Shown here in pieces: positions 1 through 10,435 of a DNA stretch of 64,000 bases. The DNA lies in assembly GCA_030737875.1 (NCBI GenBank), contig CM060918.1:772452552-772516551 (forward strand), written 5' to 3'. Every line of letters starts with the position of its first letter. Position 1 is the stretch's first letter. The stretch is from Allium sativum (taxonomy: Eukaryota; Streptophyta; Magnoliopsida; Asparagales; Amaryllidaceae). Below the pieces are notes generated by a model. It was not told the DNA's origin. It did not search any database and saw only the letters and a program-made list of their open reading frames with translations. The position numbers and the translations under genes are program-made.

Positions 1-1149
1 TGATTTTTATTCGATAATCAACCTTTGCAATGGTTTTATATGTTAAAAACCTTTTAAAATAAATTAGCCGCTACCTTCAGTAAATTATTCAAAACTAGGT
101 CTTCGATTTTTACCCAAACCATGAAGCTTCGCGTCGATCGACTGTTGCCACGTCGTAGCGCTCCGAGAGGCGCATTTGGTGCACCCAACCCTGACGAACT
201 CAAGCTTGGCACGACGGCGTTATTGTTTACGAGGAGGACGAACTTTGGGGACGTGGATCTCGGACAATACGCAACGAGGGAGGGTGTAGTGGATATGGAT
301 TTGAAGAAGGGACTTGGATCTACAAAATCTTTAACTGAAGCGTTTGGTTTCCTTGCGTGGTTAGAAAGATACGGAGGAGAGAAGGTTCGAGCTTCTTTCG
401 CCGTTCGCTGGAGGGTTATCGGGTTTTAATTTGCTGGAATGATAATGAAGCTGAATTCCTATTGGACGCTGATTTTTATTTTTAATTTTTTAATTCTATT
501 AATTCCGAAAATACCCACTAATCCATAAGAACTCCACATCAAACCCAATGACTGTCACCCCTAGTTAAATACCCCCATTCCGGACACAATGGAATATGTT
601 TTGTAAGCCCATTCGACTATTTTAGTCAATTATTCTTCAAATTAAAATATAAAACATTCATTTTTGGATTTGATAGTACATTTTAATTTGCCGGGGCCAC
701 GTACTGATTCCAAAAATTCCAAAAAAATAAATCTGGCTATATTTTGACGACACGGTCCTAATAAAACTAATTTCGTCGAATTTGGAGACTGTTTGAATAA
801 CAATCATTTTCCAGTTGATTAAATTCAAACTAAATTGACCAAACATGTTTAAATCCACCACGCTCACATACTAGTTCTAAAAATTATGAAAACTGGAATC
901 CTGCAATAATTTGACATTCTGAATCCAACCAAAGTGGTTTCGTCGAAAACAGAGGTCGTTTGCAAAATTGCTATTTTTAATGGCTTTATATTATATAAAT
1001 TCCCTAGCGACTATTCTGAATTTTCAACTGGACATAACTTTTTATTCCCGTTATGAAATCAGGATTTTTCACATTCGTTGGAAAGATATTTTCAAACAAT
1101 TCAAATATTTTTGGCTTTACTAAAATTCGGTTTATTTTGAATCATGTAC
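1..1149 (-). repeat. Element Z, left (3') LTR fragment
   Basis: This stretch aligns end to end with 19412-20539, apart from small indels and substitutions, in the same orientation. The two copies flank the rest of Z and are read as its two LTRs. The left copy enters from outside the window. It stops matching at about 1149, before the LTR end expected from the right copy (TTGTTACA at 20776), so the junction with the interior is deleted. Open frames here, such as 121-429, are not conserved as proteins between the two copies and are not called. Confidence 0.7.
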
Positions 1150-1896
1150 CTATTTGTCAGGCATACAATTTTATTCCTCTGTTTATCTTCCCTGCTATGA
1201 CCTGTTCATACATATATATGTATATGCATGCATTTCCAAACAATTTTCAATTCAATTTCAGAATTTGATTCAATTTGGCATAATTTGCCTTACATTTTTC
1301 TATCGGTTTGATCATTCCAATATTTTAATTAGTTGAACTAATAATCATACAATACAATCGGCAATCAATTTGTAGATTATCGTTTCAAACACATAACTTA
1401 TATATATAAAAAATCAAATTTTTGATGCCAATTCACAAACAATAAATCCTATCTAGTTTTGGTTCTCACACCAGTCAATTTGAAACATATAGGTACCCCA
1501 CTTTCGTCACTCGAACATAAATTCTGATGATGATATATCAATCATCAGAATCATCACCGGACAACTAGAGTGTGATTCTATATCCATCCAGTATATTTGA
1601 GACTTCAAATACACGTGGATCATACGTATATTAAAATCTCTATATACCTGATTGTCCAAATTCAATATAAAATAAATATTCAGATACATATAATATGGTT
1701 TAAATTTTCAAAACAAAATTGGTTTTTATTTTTATTTAAAAATAACACTCTTTCGACTCATTCTAGGATACTACTGATCTCATTTCTAATGAGTCATTCT
1801 TATTGGATATTACTAATCCAAACTCTGATGAATTCTTTCGTTTGGTTCTAATGTGTCTTGTTCTCGAGCTCTGTAAACCAAAGCTCTGATACCAAA
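1150..1896 (-). mobile_element. Element Z, remnant of internal region
   Basis: AT-rich sequence with no coding potential that I recognise, lying between the broken left LTR and the primer-binding site at 1883-1894. The normal gag-pol interior is missing. Z is therefore either a large non-autonomous derivative or an element that lost its interior, and part of its 3' LTR, by deletion. Confidence 0.55.
1883..1894 (-). promoter_or_regulatory. Primer-binding site of element Z
   Basis: The plus strand reads GCTCTGATACCA, the reverse complement of TGGTATCAGAGC. That sequence is complementary to the 3' end of plant initiator methionine tRNA and is the usual primer site of many Ty3/gypsy elements. 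Two bases separate it from the LTR terminus TGTAACAG at 1897, so Z is a minus-strand element whose 5' LTR lies to the right. Confidence 0.85.
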
Positions 1897-3075
1897 TGTA
1901 ACAGCCCTTGGAGCGACAGGGCCGGTCCACATGGAGTTGATTGAAATGACTGAACACTGCGTTCCCCCCTATGGGGCGTAAAACTGGTCAGTATGTCGAC
2001 CAAACCATCCATCGACCCCGTAGTGACCAATATATCCAAGGCGCCTCGCTTTCCATCATGCACATAAGTAAAAATGTCTGGGCTCCATACCATGACACCA
2101 CTCCTAGCTAGAAGGAAACGCATGTCCTCCCTGCGGTCCTCTCCCGTTTCTGGTCCACACCGGGGTGTGGCGCTCGCGAATTGACGCTATACACAAAGCT
2201 ATGCTATATTAAAGTCGTGCTTTGATCATCAACAACAAGACTCTGCTTTTCAACAGAAGCCTTGATCATTTGCATCTCAACATGCCACACAGGCAATTCA
2301 TGCCATGCAACTGATGTCTATCAATCACACAGAATGAAATCCAATGTCAGACACAAATGCATTTACAAGTTCGTTCTGGGTCTGAATGAAACCGGAGGCA
2401 CCTTATTCCTCGTCCCATATGTCCAATATAGGAGAGAGGTCCTCGCATATCCGGTCGATCTCCAAGTACGTCTGGACGATCACCACCTATTACCTTGTCT
2501 TGGGTATACAACCCAATCAAGACATCAATAATCATTCAAACGATGTGAAGACTTCCGGTCTTCAACCACCGTCTTCATCGTTGACTTATCGTCGAATCAG
2601 TTATTCAGAATGGGTATAAACCTGGCCTTTCCGAATAACTCACGTATATAATAAACAAGTGCTATAAAAACACAACATATGCCTTATTCCAATTCAGAAT
2701 ATTCTTTTATTTAAATATTCATATCCTTTGGGAAAGGTTCCCATTAATTTTATCAAAGATAAATTCTTTAAATTTATTCTTTAATCTTCCATTGGATATC
2801 AGTTCAAACCAGATTAAGGTTTATCCAAACTACTCGGGATTAGCGAACCTTACCGAAATAATCATTTATTATATTTCCCAGTCCCCAACCTATACATCCC
2901 ACGGAGCAAAACTGGTAATACTCCATATCTAACACCACAGTATTATCGGTAAAATTATTTACCATTTCACATTCAAATCTAATTAAAGATTTAACTATCG
3001 CTTGGAGCAAAACTGGTGATACTCCATTCTCGATCATTTCATGAATCCGATAAATTTAATTATCTCATTCACATT
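1897..3075 (-). repeat. Element Z, right (5') LTR, part 1
   Basis: The LTR starts (on the plus strand) with TGTAACAG next to the primer site and runs to the insertion point of element A. The last five bases, ACATT at 3071-3075, are the left copy of A's target-site duplication. No gene is seen here. Confidence 0.75.
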
Positions 3076-3846
3076 TGTTAGATCGAAATTTGGACCTAAC
3101 ACCCAAATTGTTATGAACAGTAGAGAATTTTAAATGAAGAACAGGGAAAAAGAAAATAACACTCAGAATTTATAGTGGTTCGGCGTTAACGAGCCTACGT
3201 CCACTTTATATCTTATTGATTATGCTTTAAAAGCTAATACAACAATGATTTCTCTCAATATTTCAGTAGTTTGACAACAATGGAGGATTCAGTACTCAAT
3301 ATTGCCAAAAGGATCCCGAAAAATGTCAAGCTCTGGGCTATTTATAGCTGATTTTGTCAGGCGGATCGTGGACACGTGGCACGAATCCCGAGATCATCGG
3401 ATCGCATCGCCACCGTTGAAGAAACAGTCAAACTAGCCGTTGTGGACAGGTGTCGTGACCTGCTTGAAAATCGGATCGTGCAGATGGGGAGAATTGGTCC
3501 AGATGACGGTTGGGGACACGTGTCGCCAGATCCGTGCGATTCGGATCGCTGAAGAATAGGTCATGCTCGAACAGGTCCGAGGGTTCGCCATGCACCAGGG
3601 GATTGGATCGGTTCGGTCGGGGTATCAATGTGAGCTTGGATCGGATCGCCCAGCTACGTCGTTCGCTGATAAGATGGGGCGATCCGCAGATATGCGATCC
3701 GATATTTGGGCGAGACGATGGTGCGCGATTCGATGTCGGGTGAAACGATAATGCGCGATCCATTCCTTCATGTTCTCAAATACTGTGGTTTCCTGCTTTC
3801 CCCTTACGAATGATCCTGGGTGGCTTGATCAAAAAGTGAGCCAACA
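3076..3846 (-). repeat. Element A, 3' LTR
   Basis: 771 bp, the same length as the partner at 16159-16929, starting TGTTAGATCG and ending AGCCAACA on the plus strand. The U3 part (about 3360-3770) is dense in CGGATCG/CGATCC motifs. A hairpin-forming segment, GTGGTTCGG...CCTACGTCCAC, lies at about 3176-3210. Confidence 0.95.
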
Positions 3847-3862
3847 TTTTGCCCCCTCGAAG
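3847..3862 (-). promoter_or_regulatory. Polypurine tract of element A
   Basis: On the minus strand the bases immediately before the 3' LTR read CGAGGGGGCAAAA. This is a purine-rich tract in the position needed to prime plus-strand DNA synthesis. Confidence 0.75.
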
Positions 3863-4211
3863 TATGTTTTATCGATGATGGAACATGCTTCGGAGATTCT
3901 AATTTACCTTCTCCTGGAGGGACGTAAATCAACAGTCGCTTTGGTTCAAACCAATACATGTATGAATCGGATCGCCATAGGGCGCCACGGTCCGATTTGG
4001 TCACGGGCTCGTCTCGTGCTGAGTACCTAGGCCTTTGTGCGAAACGGGGCGTATTTTCCTTCGAGCCGTTTAGGGCTTTGAGTTTTGTGGGCCATCGTTT
4101 CAAGGCGGTCCGTGGGCTTCTATGCGATTCCAGCTTTGGATCGTGGCCTGCATGGTGCTTCGTGGACCGAATAAGACAAAGAAAGGGAGACAAACGGTCA
4201 CCTTCTTTGCC

Positions 4212-4219
4212 TATATAAG
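4212..4219 (+). promoter_or_regulatory. TATA box of the antisense gene in element A
   Basis: TATATAAG is followed about 30 bases later by a pyrimidine-rich stretch (TCCTTCTTCTTTC), the usual make-up of a plant transcription start. It lies inside A, outside the LTR, and points towards the plus-strand ORFs starting at 5023. A start near 4240 is inferred. Confidence 0.55.
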
Positions 4220-4347
4220 CCGACCCCCTCTCCTTCATTCTCCTTCTTCTTTCTTTTCTACCGAATCGTTTCGCCTACATTAACAAGAAGCGAACCCAAA
4301 TCTTTTGACCCTTCGAAAATCCAAGCATTCTTTTAATCTTTAGAAAG

Positions 4348-5020
4348 GTAACTCCACTAAAAGTAGTCTTATTTGTGAACGCCGCTCTTCCACGAACTTT
4401 CTAGACTGGAAACGACGAGAATTCGTGCTTTTCTGACGAAATCATCAAAACGCCATGGCCAAGTGACGTAGAGCTCGGAGTTCGAAGAAGGAAAGGAGAG
4501 GAGGAAGACGGAGGAGGAAGAAGAAGAAGAAGAAGACAGAAGGCTGTTTCCGTTCGTGGTCAAAGATGGAAGACGAACGCGAGTGGCGAGACGACAGATC
4601 GAGGTGGCAACGAAGGGACGGATCGTGGGAGTCGCAACGGTTCATGAAGGGGCGATCCCTTCATCCGGCGATTCGATGGGGGGGCGATTCCTATGCTCCG
4701 CGAGTCGAAAGGGGGGCGATCCCTATGCTTTGCGATCCGTCCTACAGTTAACGATACGAAGAAATTTTAGACTTTAATCAACGTCCTGTCACCATAAAAC
4801 TTTGAACAGTTAGGCTAGAGCCGCGACGTTGGACTTTCTGGACTAAATGACCTCATGACTTGATTGCATATGACGACTTACGACTTCTGATAACCTTGAT
4901 TGCTTTCATGCTTTATTATTATTTTTAATAATGCGCACACACAAGCACACACGCCGGCACTTGCACACACGGGGGACTGGTAGTGTTAATCTTATTGTTC
5001 ATATTTTCTCGTCCTAGCAG
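4348..5020 (+). other. Candidate 5'-UTR intron of the antisense gene
   Basis: AAAG|GTAACT at 4347/4348 is a good donor. A T-rich tract ending TCCTAGCAG at 5020 is a good acceptor, placed three bases before the ATG at 5023. Removing these 673 bases joins a short TATA-driven leader to the first coding exon. Small overlapping frames inside (for example 4556-4777) have no recognised homology and look incidental. Confidence 0.45.
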
Positions 5021-5022
5021 CA

Positions 5023-6402
5023 ATGTCGAACGATCACTCTTCCTCAAGATCTGTAGCAGAAGCGGAATCCGAGACTCCTGAACAGTATAATCCTGAAATT
5101 CCTCCAATCAATCCGGGAGGTGAAGATTCTGGATCTGAGTACGAAGCCACAGAATCAGATCCGACAGAAAGTACTTCATCCAGCAACAACTCTAAGTCTG
5201 ATGAGCGAGCTCCGGATGAAATCCCAGGCGCAGTCGGGATAGATAAATTCTCTGATTCTTTAGCGTCCAAGCTTGACGAGATAAAACTTAAGAGAATCTG
5301 CTTGAGACACGGCATTCCTTGGGACGATGTCTTGATGCCTGGAAGCGAAGATAGACCCCACCTAGCACCGGAAGGGTATATGGCGATTAGTCGAACGATG
5401 TGTCTAGTTGGAGCTATCCCTCCGTTCCCTCCGATTGCCATTGAAACTTTAAGACAACTGGGCATCGCTCCGATGCAGCTCCATCCAAACGCCTACGCAT
5501 CGTTATATACCTTGTACATTGCATATGCGGAGATCTTACATGCCGAACTTAAATTTAGAGATTTGACGTTCTTCTTTCTTTTCAAGCACCGCTCTTCGGC
5601 AACTCCAAACTTCTCCATCTTCGAGTCGGTGGCGAATAGGAAGGTTTTATACGATGGGTACAGCAATATAGGGGACCCCAAATCAGACTGGTTTTATATA
5701 AAGAGACAGGCCGGATGCTCACGAAGATGGCTTAAATCAAGTAAGCTTCGATCATATAATCGAATATCTTGCTCGAGGAGTCCAAGTACTAATATTCTTC
5801 CGCTTTTTCCTTTGTTTCGAACAGATCATGTCTTCCCGAAAACGGAGGGTCCTCTATACAGCAATCGGTTAGCCATTCTTTCACAAAGCAGATCCGACTT
5901 TCTAAGGATCAAAAAATGCATTACTGACGACAATCTCCATAAGCATCGCCTCCTAGACAGAAGATTTGGACTTGGCACCGGCGGCAAACCCTATAAGTAC
6001 TTGCCCCCAGCAGAGGGAGAGGGAACTTCACAAGCGGTAGAAACAACTAAATTTCGCAAAAGTCCTTCTCCGATAGTAATCCAAGACGACGAAGACTTGA
6101 ATATATACAGAAGGGATGAGTCCCGTGGTGATGTGTCGAAGGAAATCCCTACCTCTGCTCCAATGGAAACTGTTGGCGATGACGACTTGACAGAAGAACA
6201 GTTATTCGACGAGCTGAATAAAATCCCTCTACCCGATATTGAATATACAGAAAAAGACTTCGGCGAGGAGCCTTTCTTTTCTGCTCCCGAAGAGGCGACT
6301 GCTTCAACAAGGGGACGAGAAACGGGTCAGATGAGCCTGTCTCCAGGCCCGGGTCTGTTAGGGGGAATTATATGGGATGCACACCTCACACACACTGTCT
6401 GA
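5023..6402 (+). CDS. Antisense ORF 1 of element A (gypsy-type transposon extra protein)
   Basis: A 459-codon frame on the strand opposite gag-pol. The N-terminus (about residues 1-75) is acidic and serine-rich. It is followed by a globular region (about 80-210) whose pattern (PPFPPIAIETLRQLGIAPMQ, then a hydrophobic helix) resembles the Pfam family described as putative gypsy-type transposon protein, known from antisense ORFs of Tat elements; this match is from memory. The biochemical function is unknown. An 84-bp, phase-preserving intron is likely at 5741-5824 (donor CAA|GTAAGC, pyrimidine tract, GAACAG acceptor). A second candidate intron, 6326-6460, would join this exon in phase to the frame starting at 6461. 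The frame stops at 6400-6402 if that second intron is retained. The gene is driven from 4212-4219 rather than from the LTR. Confidence 0.65.
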   Translation: MSNDHSSSRSVAEAESETPEQYNPEIPPINPGGEDSGSEYEATESDPTESTSSSNNSKSDERAPDEIPGAVGIDKFSDSLASKLDEIKLKRICLRHGIPWDDVLMPGSEDRPHLAPEGYMAISRTMCLVGAIPPFPPIAIETLRQLGIAPMQLHPNAYASLYTLYIAYAEILHAELKFRDLTFFFLFKHRSSATPNFSIFESVANRKVLYDGYSNIGDPKSDWFYIKRQAGCSRRWLKSSKLRSYNRISCSRSPSTNILPLFPLFRTDHVFPKTEGPLYSNRLAILSQSRSDFLRIKKCITDDNLHKHRLLDRRFGLGTGGKPYKYLPPAEGEGTSQAVETTKFRKSPSPIVIQDDEDLNIYRRDESRGDVSKEIPTSAPMETVGDDDLTEEQLFDELNKIPLPDIEYTEKDFGEEPFFSAPEEATASTRGRETGQMSLSPGPGLLGGIIWDAHLTHTV

Positions 6403-6465
6403 CCTTGCACTCTAACTTTGCGGGTATTCAAAGTTTTAATATATTCTTTTTTTTTTGCAGGAACG

Positions 6466-8619
6466 ATGTCTCGCAGGAAATCTTATTCGTATCGTTCTCT
6501 CCGCGAGGGCACACCCAGCCTTCGTCCGGGTACTGAGCGCCCTCGCGGTCCTCCTCATAGGCCGAGCTCCTCGCAACCTCGATCTCCATCCAAATCAACC
6601 TCTACCAGGCCTTCGAGTCATCCGACAATTCCGACCGGGGGAAAGACACTTCCAAAAGAGTTGACTCCTCCAAAGAGTGCGCCTTCCCACAGTCGGTCGT
6701 CCAAAAGGCGTCACGAATCCAAAGATAGGGACAGAGATTCATCCAAAGAAACTGAGAAAGAGAGAAGTGATATTGTCCCCACCAGCCAACCAGAGTTAGC
6801 TGCCCCCGGATCAGGGGATTACGTCCACGGTCCCGAGATCCAAGGTAGGCTGGAAAAGCTGCGGGAACAATTTCCAGGAATGTTCTCTGACAGGATGGTC
6901 TTTGTTCCTGCCTTGGAACCGGTCCCTAAAAATTGGGATGATGAAGTTATCGGGCACATCCAGCACGCAGCCAGACAATACGAGATGATGAAAAAACACG
7001 CAATCAATCTCTCGGAAGTCGTCCGAAAACTCGAAGTAGAAGCACATAGGTCTAAAGCAAAACTTGAAAATAACGAGAGGGCTAGGACAAAATTGGAGAA
7101 GGACCTGGAAGATGCTCAGGCCCAGCTTGCTTTAGCACGGAGGGACGCTGAAAGTTATAAGACTGAATTAGAGAATGCCAAACAGCGCTTTCATTCTGAA
7201 CTGGACTCCAATAGCCAAGAAAAAATGGCTTTAAAGAAGGAGGTTGAAGATCTAAAAATGGCCAACGCCGAGTTGAAAACAGCGCAAGGCCATTTTGAAG
7301 CTGAGAGAGCTGCTTGGGAGGCGGAAAAAGCGGGTCTAAAAGAAAGTTTGGCTCTGGCAGAAGCAGAAAAGGTGATTTTGAATGACCAGGTTGCGGATGC
7401 GGAGAGACGGGCAGCTCTCGCCGAAAAGAACGTTGACAGCGCCATTGAAATGGCCACTGCTTCCAACAACAAACTCCTTGCAAGAGAGAAAGAGATTGAG
7501 GGGTTTGAAGAGATGATTTTTGATTTCCTCGGCCAAGTTCTCAAAACTCGCAACATCTCATGGATCCCGGATTACCATGTTACTTTGGCCAACTTATGGG
7601 ATGCCATCGTGGAGGGCGAAAAATATAGACTGGGTGTCGAAGAGATCAACGAGGATGAATTGATGAAGAGCATCCTAAGAGACAACGAGCCCGAGGACCT
7701 GGCAGAGGGTCGTCGCCTAATCCTGGCGGAAATGGAAAAGGAGAGAACCATGGCTAAAGGTAAAAGCAAAGTTGACGAAGGTTCCAGTTCCGTCGCGAAG
7801 CCTAAAACCTCCGAAGTTGAGGAGTACCATCCTGATGATCCACTCATCCCTTTGGGCCTAACTCCCGTGGTTGTTGGACCATCCGGAACTACTCAAGAGG
7901 GAGCATCTGCTGAAGGTATCTCTCTCTTTTCCCCGCAATTTGCTAAAGCAATTGCGAATTGTCATCGTCTGGCAGAACAACCAATTGAATTAGTAATGTG
8001 TGTCTCTCGTAATGCAGGTGGCGAGCCCGTCGACAAGGGTGCTGAAAAAGAGAGAGAAGTGGAAAAGGAGACTGCCCTGCCGGGTGCTGGTATTGACGTT
8101 TCAGAGCGGGTCGAGGTCACAACAGTAGAAGGAAGCATCCCGGTGCCTAGCGTCGATGTATCCAAAGATGCTGAGACTATCGAAGCTTTAAAAGACTTGG
8201 ATGGTCGTCAAATGGATGACGAAGAGGACACTACCGGCACCTAAGAGGCCGACGATGATGATGATGACGAAGAACCCCTGGCCAGTCGAAAAGCCAGACA
8301 AGAGAAAGAGTTGGTTTCAAAGAAGGTGGGAGATGAGGCTTTGGACGTAGTCCCTCTTGCAGAATTCGATCCCAAAACTGGGATGATTATGAAAATCCAG
8401 TCCAAGTCCATCAGCCGGCAGCTTCACTTCGCAAACCCTGATGACTTCCCGGCTTCCCTCTCCAGTAGAAGCAAGAGAAAAGAGGTGGAAGGGGAGACCT
8501 CAGAGGAGTCGGATGCTCCCCTTGAGGACAAGCGGAAGAGGAAGAAGGGGGATCCATCCGAAGCCGACAAGGAGAGGCTAGAGAGGCAGAGGCAAGAGAA
8601 GAAATCAAAGCGTAAATAG
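6466..8619 (+). CDS. Antisense ORF 2 of element A (basic, coiled-coil protein; one nonsense codon)
   Basis: This frame opens right after a textbook 3' splice site (T-tract ending TTTTGCAG at 6460), so it is probably the second large exon of the antisense gene. The start ATG at 6466 would be used only if the exon is translated independently. The N-terminal ~100 residues are Ser/Arg/Pro-rich. Roughly codons 170-370 form a long charged heptad region typical of coiled coil. The C-terminus is acidic and then strongly basic (KRKRKKG and KKSKRK), resembling nuclear-localisation signals. A TAA at 8242-8244 interrupts the frame, which then continues in the same phase to 8619, so this copy encodes a truncated product unless bypassed. 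No enzymatic domain is seen. Antisense coiled-coil proteins of unknown role are known in Tat elements. Confidence 0.6.
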
Positions 8620-9049
8620 GATGTTTGTAGTTTGTTGGTATTTTGTCTTTAGGTTTTCCACTGGCCAGGAAGTGTAATTGTGAGACTGGTCCTCACTTTT
8701 GTTTCTAGATTGTTTTTCACTTTGTTGATTCGCAGTACATAAACAAGGATTTGTTTCTCCTTACATCATTGTGTACCAGTATTCATAGAAACTTTCCATG
8801 TTTAGTCGTTAGCCAACTATTAATAATTATAAGTCAGTCAATCAACAGGAAGAAGAATGTTCATGCTATGTTACACTGTTATATCAAAGTTTAGTGTTTG
8901 CATATGAGTGCCTGGTGCCCCCTAATCAGTTGTTACCTTAGCATCTGACTGGGGTTTACTAGGGATTAATTGGTACTAACAGCAAGTTGCCCCCTATTTC
9001 TGAGTACGGGGGTATAAGAGATTTCATGGGATATCAGTAGTTCAGTCAA

Positions 9050-9566
9050 CCCTCGTTCCTTTAGCAGGGAATAAGATCTTTCTCAGCGCTCAATCGGAGA
9101 CGCTTTTGTACTGTCTCTCTTTCTGGAGAGTTAGAGTTTTACGCTTGGCGATTCATTCGCTCCCCGATCCTTCAGCGGGGAAGGAGCTATTTCTCAGCGC
9201 TCAATCGGAGACGCCTTTATACTCTCTCTCTCTGGAGAGTTAGAGTTCGAGCTCAGCGCTTCATTCGCTCCCCGATCCTTCAGCGAGAAAGGAGCTCTTT
9301 CTCAGCACCAAATCATGGACGCTTTTATACTCTCTCTCGACTCTGGAGAGTTAGAGTTGGGACTCAGCTGTTCCATCGCTCCCCGATCCTTCAGCGGGGT
9401 AAGAGTCCTTTCTCAGCACCAAATCATGGTCGCTTTTATATTCTCCTGGCGGTCGCCAAGGTTAGACTTTTGCTCAGGCGGCTCCGATCATGGTACACCG
9501 CCATGCCTTGTGGACGTCATCTTTGCGTCCTTTATACTCTCTCTCTACTCTGGAGAGTTAGAGTCA
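9050..9566. repeat. Tandem repeat array, period about 108-111 bp, in element A
   Basis: The block CTCCCCGATCCTTCAGCG recurs at 9159, about 9267 and about 9378, with a diverged first copy near 9050 and a partial last copy. Each unit also carries CTCAGCGCTCAATCGGAGAC or a variant, and CTCTGGAGAGTTAGAGT. Several short inverted repeats occur within a unit, such as CCCC...GGGG around GATCCTTCAGC, and ACTCT...AGAGT. Variable tandem repeats in the 3' untranslated region are a known property of Tat elements and can seed satellite DNA. Confidence 0.85.
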
Positions 9567-9807
9567 CGGATCACGCAGTCTGCAATCATGCATTCTCATC
9601 AAACTCATCCTTGATGTGTGCTTTAACCCGAGCTCCGTGGATTAAAGCTAGTCGGACAAGCAGTTGGAGCCTTTGCCCAAGCTTTGGGTTCCTCTGATTA
9701 GCTTACGAGAGGAACTGTTGGCACCGGACTTCGGGTACCTGCATTATTCACATTGATTTTTCATAAGCAAATAAATAAAGATGCAATAAAGGTAAATGTC
9801 ACACAGT

Positions 9808-9866
9808 ATTTTTATAGTGGTTCGGTCGAATCATGACCTACGTCCACTTTATAATCTCTTGCTTTA
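9808..9866. repeat. Third copy of the LTR hairpin motif near the end of pol
   Basis: TTTTTATAGTGGTTCGGTC followed by CCTACGTCCACTTTATA closely matches the LTR segment at about 3170-3215 and its partner at about 16253-16298. GTGG and CCAC can pair around the intervening sequence. The copy is in the same orientation as in the LTRs and lies just beyond the 3' end of pol. Confidence 0.6.
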
Positions 9867-9943
9867 AGGAATTAGACTGTTCTAGGCAAGTCATGCCCTG
9901 TACATAGTTTTTTAACAAAGCAAAAGAATAAATTTGAAACTTC

Positions 9944-10435
9944 TCATGTTAAATATGGCCGTAGATGTTGGGCATTCCACACTCTGGGGATTTCCTTTCC
10001 ATCTACGGTTGCCAGCTTGAAGGTTCCGTTATCAAGCTTGCTTAGAATAGAGTATGGTCCTTCCCACTTCACTCCCATATGAGTTGGTGGTGGAAAGACA
10101 CGTTTCAGAACCAAGTCTCCGGGTTCCCAGGTTCGGGCTCGGACCTTTTTGTTGTAATATCGGGCGACCTGTTGTTTGCATCTTAGGGCACGCAGGTCTG
10201 CTTCATCCCTCTTTTCTTCGATCATATCCAGGGACTCAAGGAGCAATTCATTATTGGTCATTGGATCATAATAGGTCACCCGATGAGAAGGTACCTTTAT
10301 CTCAACCGGGATGACTGGTTCCGTTCCAAAAGCGAGGGAGAACGGGGTATGTCCTGTCGCTGATTTATATGTCGTCCTGTAGGCCCATAGCTCCAAGGGC
10401 AATTCATCAGCCCACGTGGCTCTAGCCCGCTTCAT
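9944..10435 (-). pseudogene. Element A integrase, C-terminal part
   Basis: A 163-codon frame carrying the end of the integrase core (WADELPLELWAYRTT) and the C-terminal DNA-binding domain with its characteristic GDLVLKRV and KWEGPYSI segments. It is the direct continuation of the frame at 10422-11573 but is displaced by one base. The shift lies in the run AAAAAGAAGAA (about 10435-10450), a place prone to slippage. A functional integrase would need both parts in one frame. Confidence 0.9.

Larger units (their letters stand above)
8620..9943. other. Shared 3' region between convergent genes of element A
   Basis: The plus-strand antisense gene ends at 8619 and the minus-strand pol ends at 9944, so both transcripts terminate in this 1.3-kb stretch. 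It holds no ORF that I can support. It contains a tandem repeat block (9050-9566) and a stray copy of an LTR hairpin (9808-9866). Confidence 0.6.

Noticed and set aside
121..429. 102-codon plus-strand ORF in Z's LTR
   Set aside because: The partner copy at about 19532-19818 has an indel and a different start, and the sequence lies antisense in the LTR. No protein conservation is seen.
3428..4238. Several 60-144 codon ORFs on both strands around A's left LTR
   Set aside because: They fall in non-coding LTR and leader DNA. The one repeated in the other LTR (16511-16846) is conserved only because the LTRs are nearly identical.
6811..7847. Minus-strand ORFs opposite the antisense gene
   Set aside because: Shadows of the plus-strand coiled-coil frame with no recognisable domain.
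9050..9566. CRISPR-like array
   Set aside because: Repeats are long, imperfect and contiguous without unique spacers, and the genome is eukaryotic.
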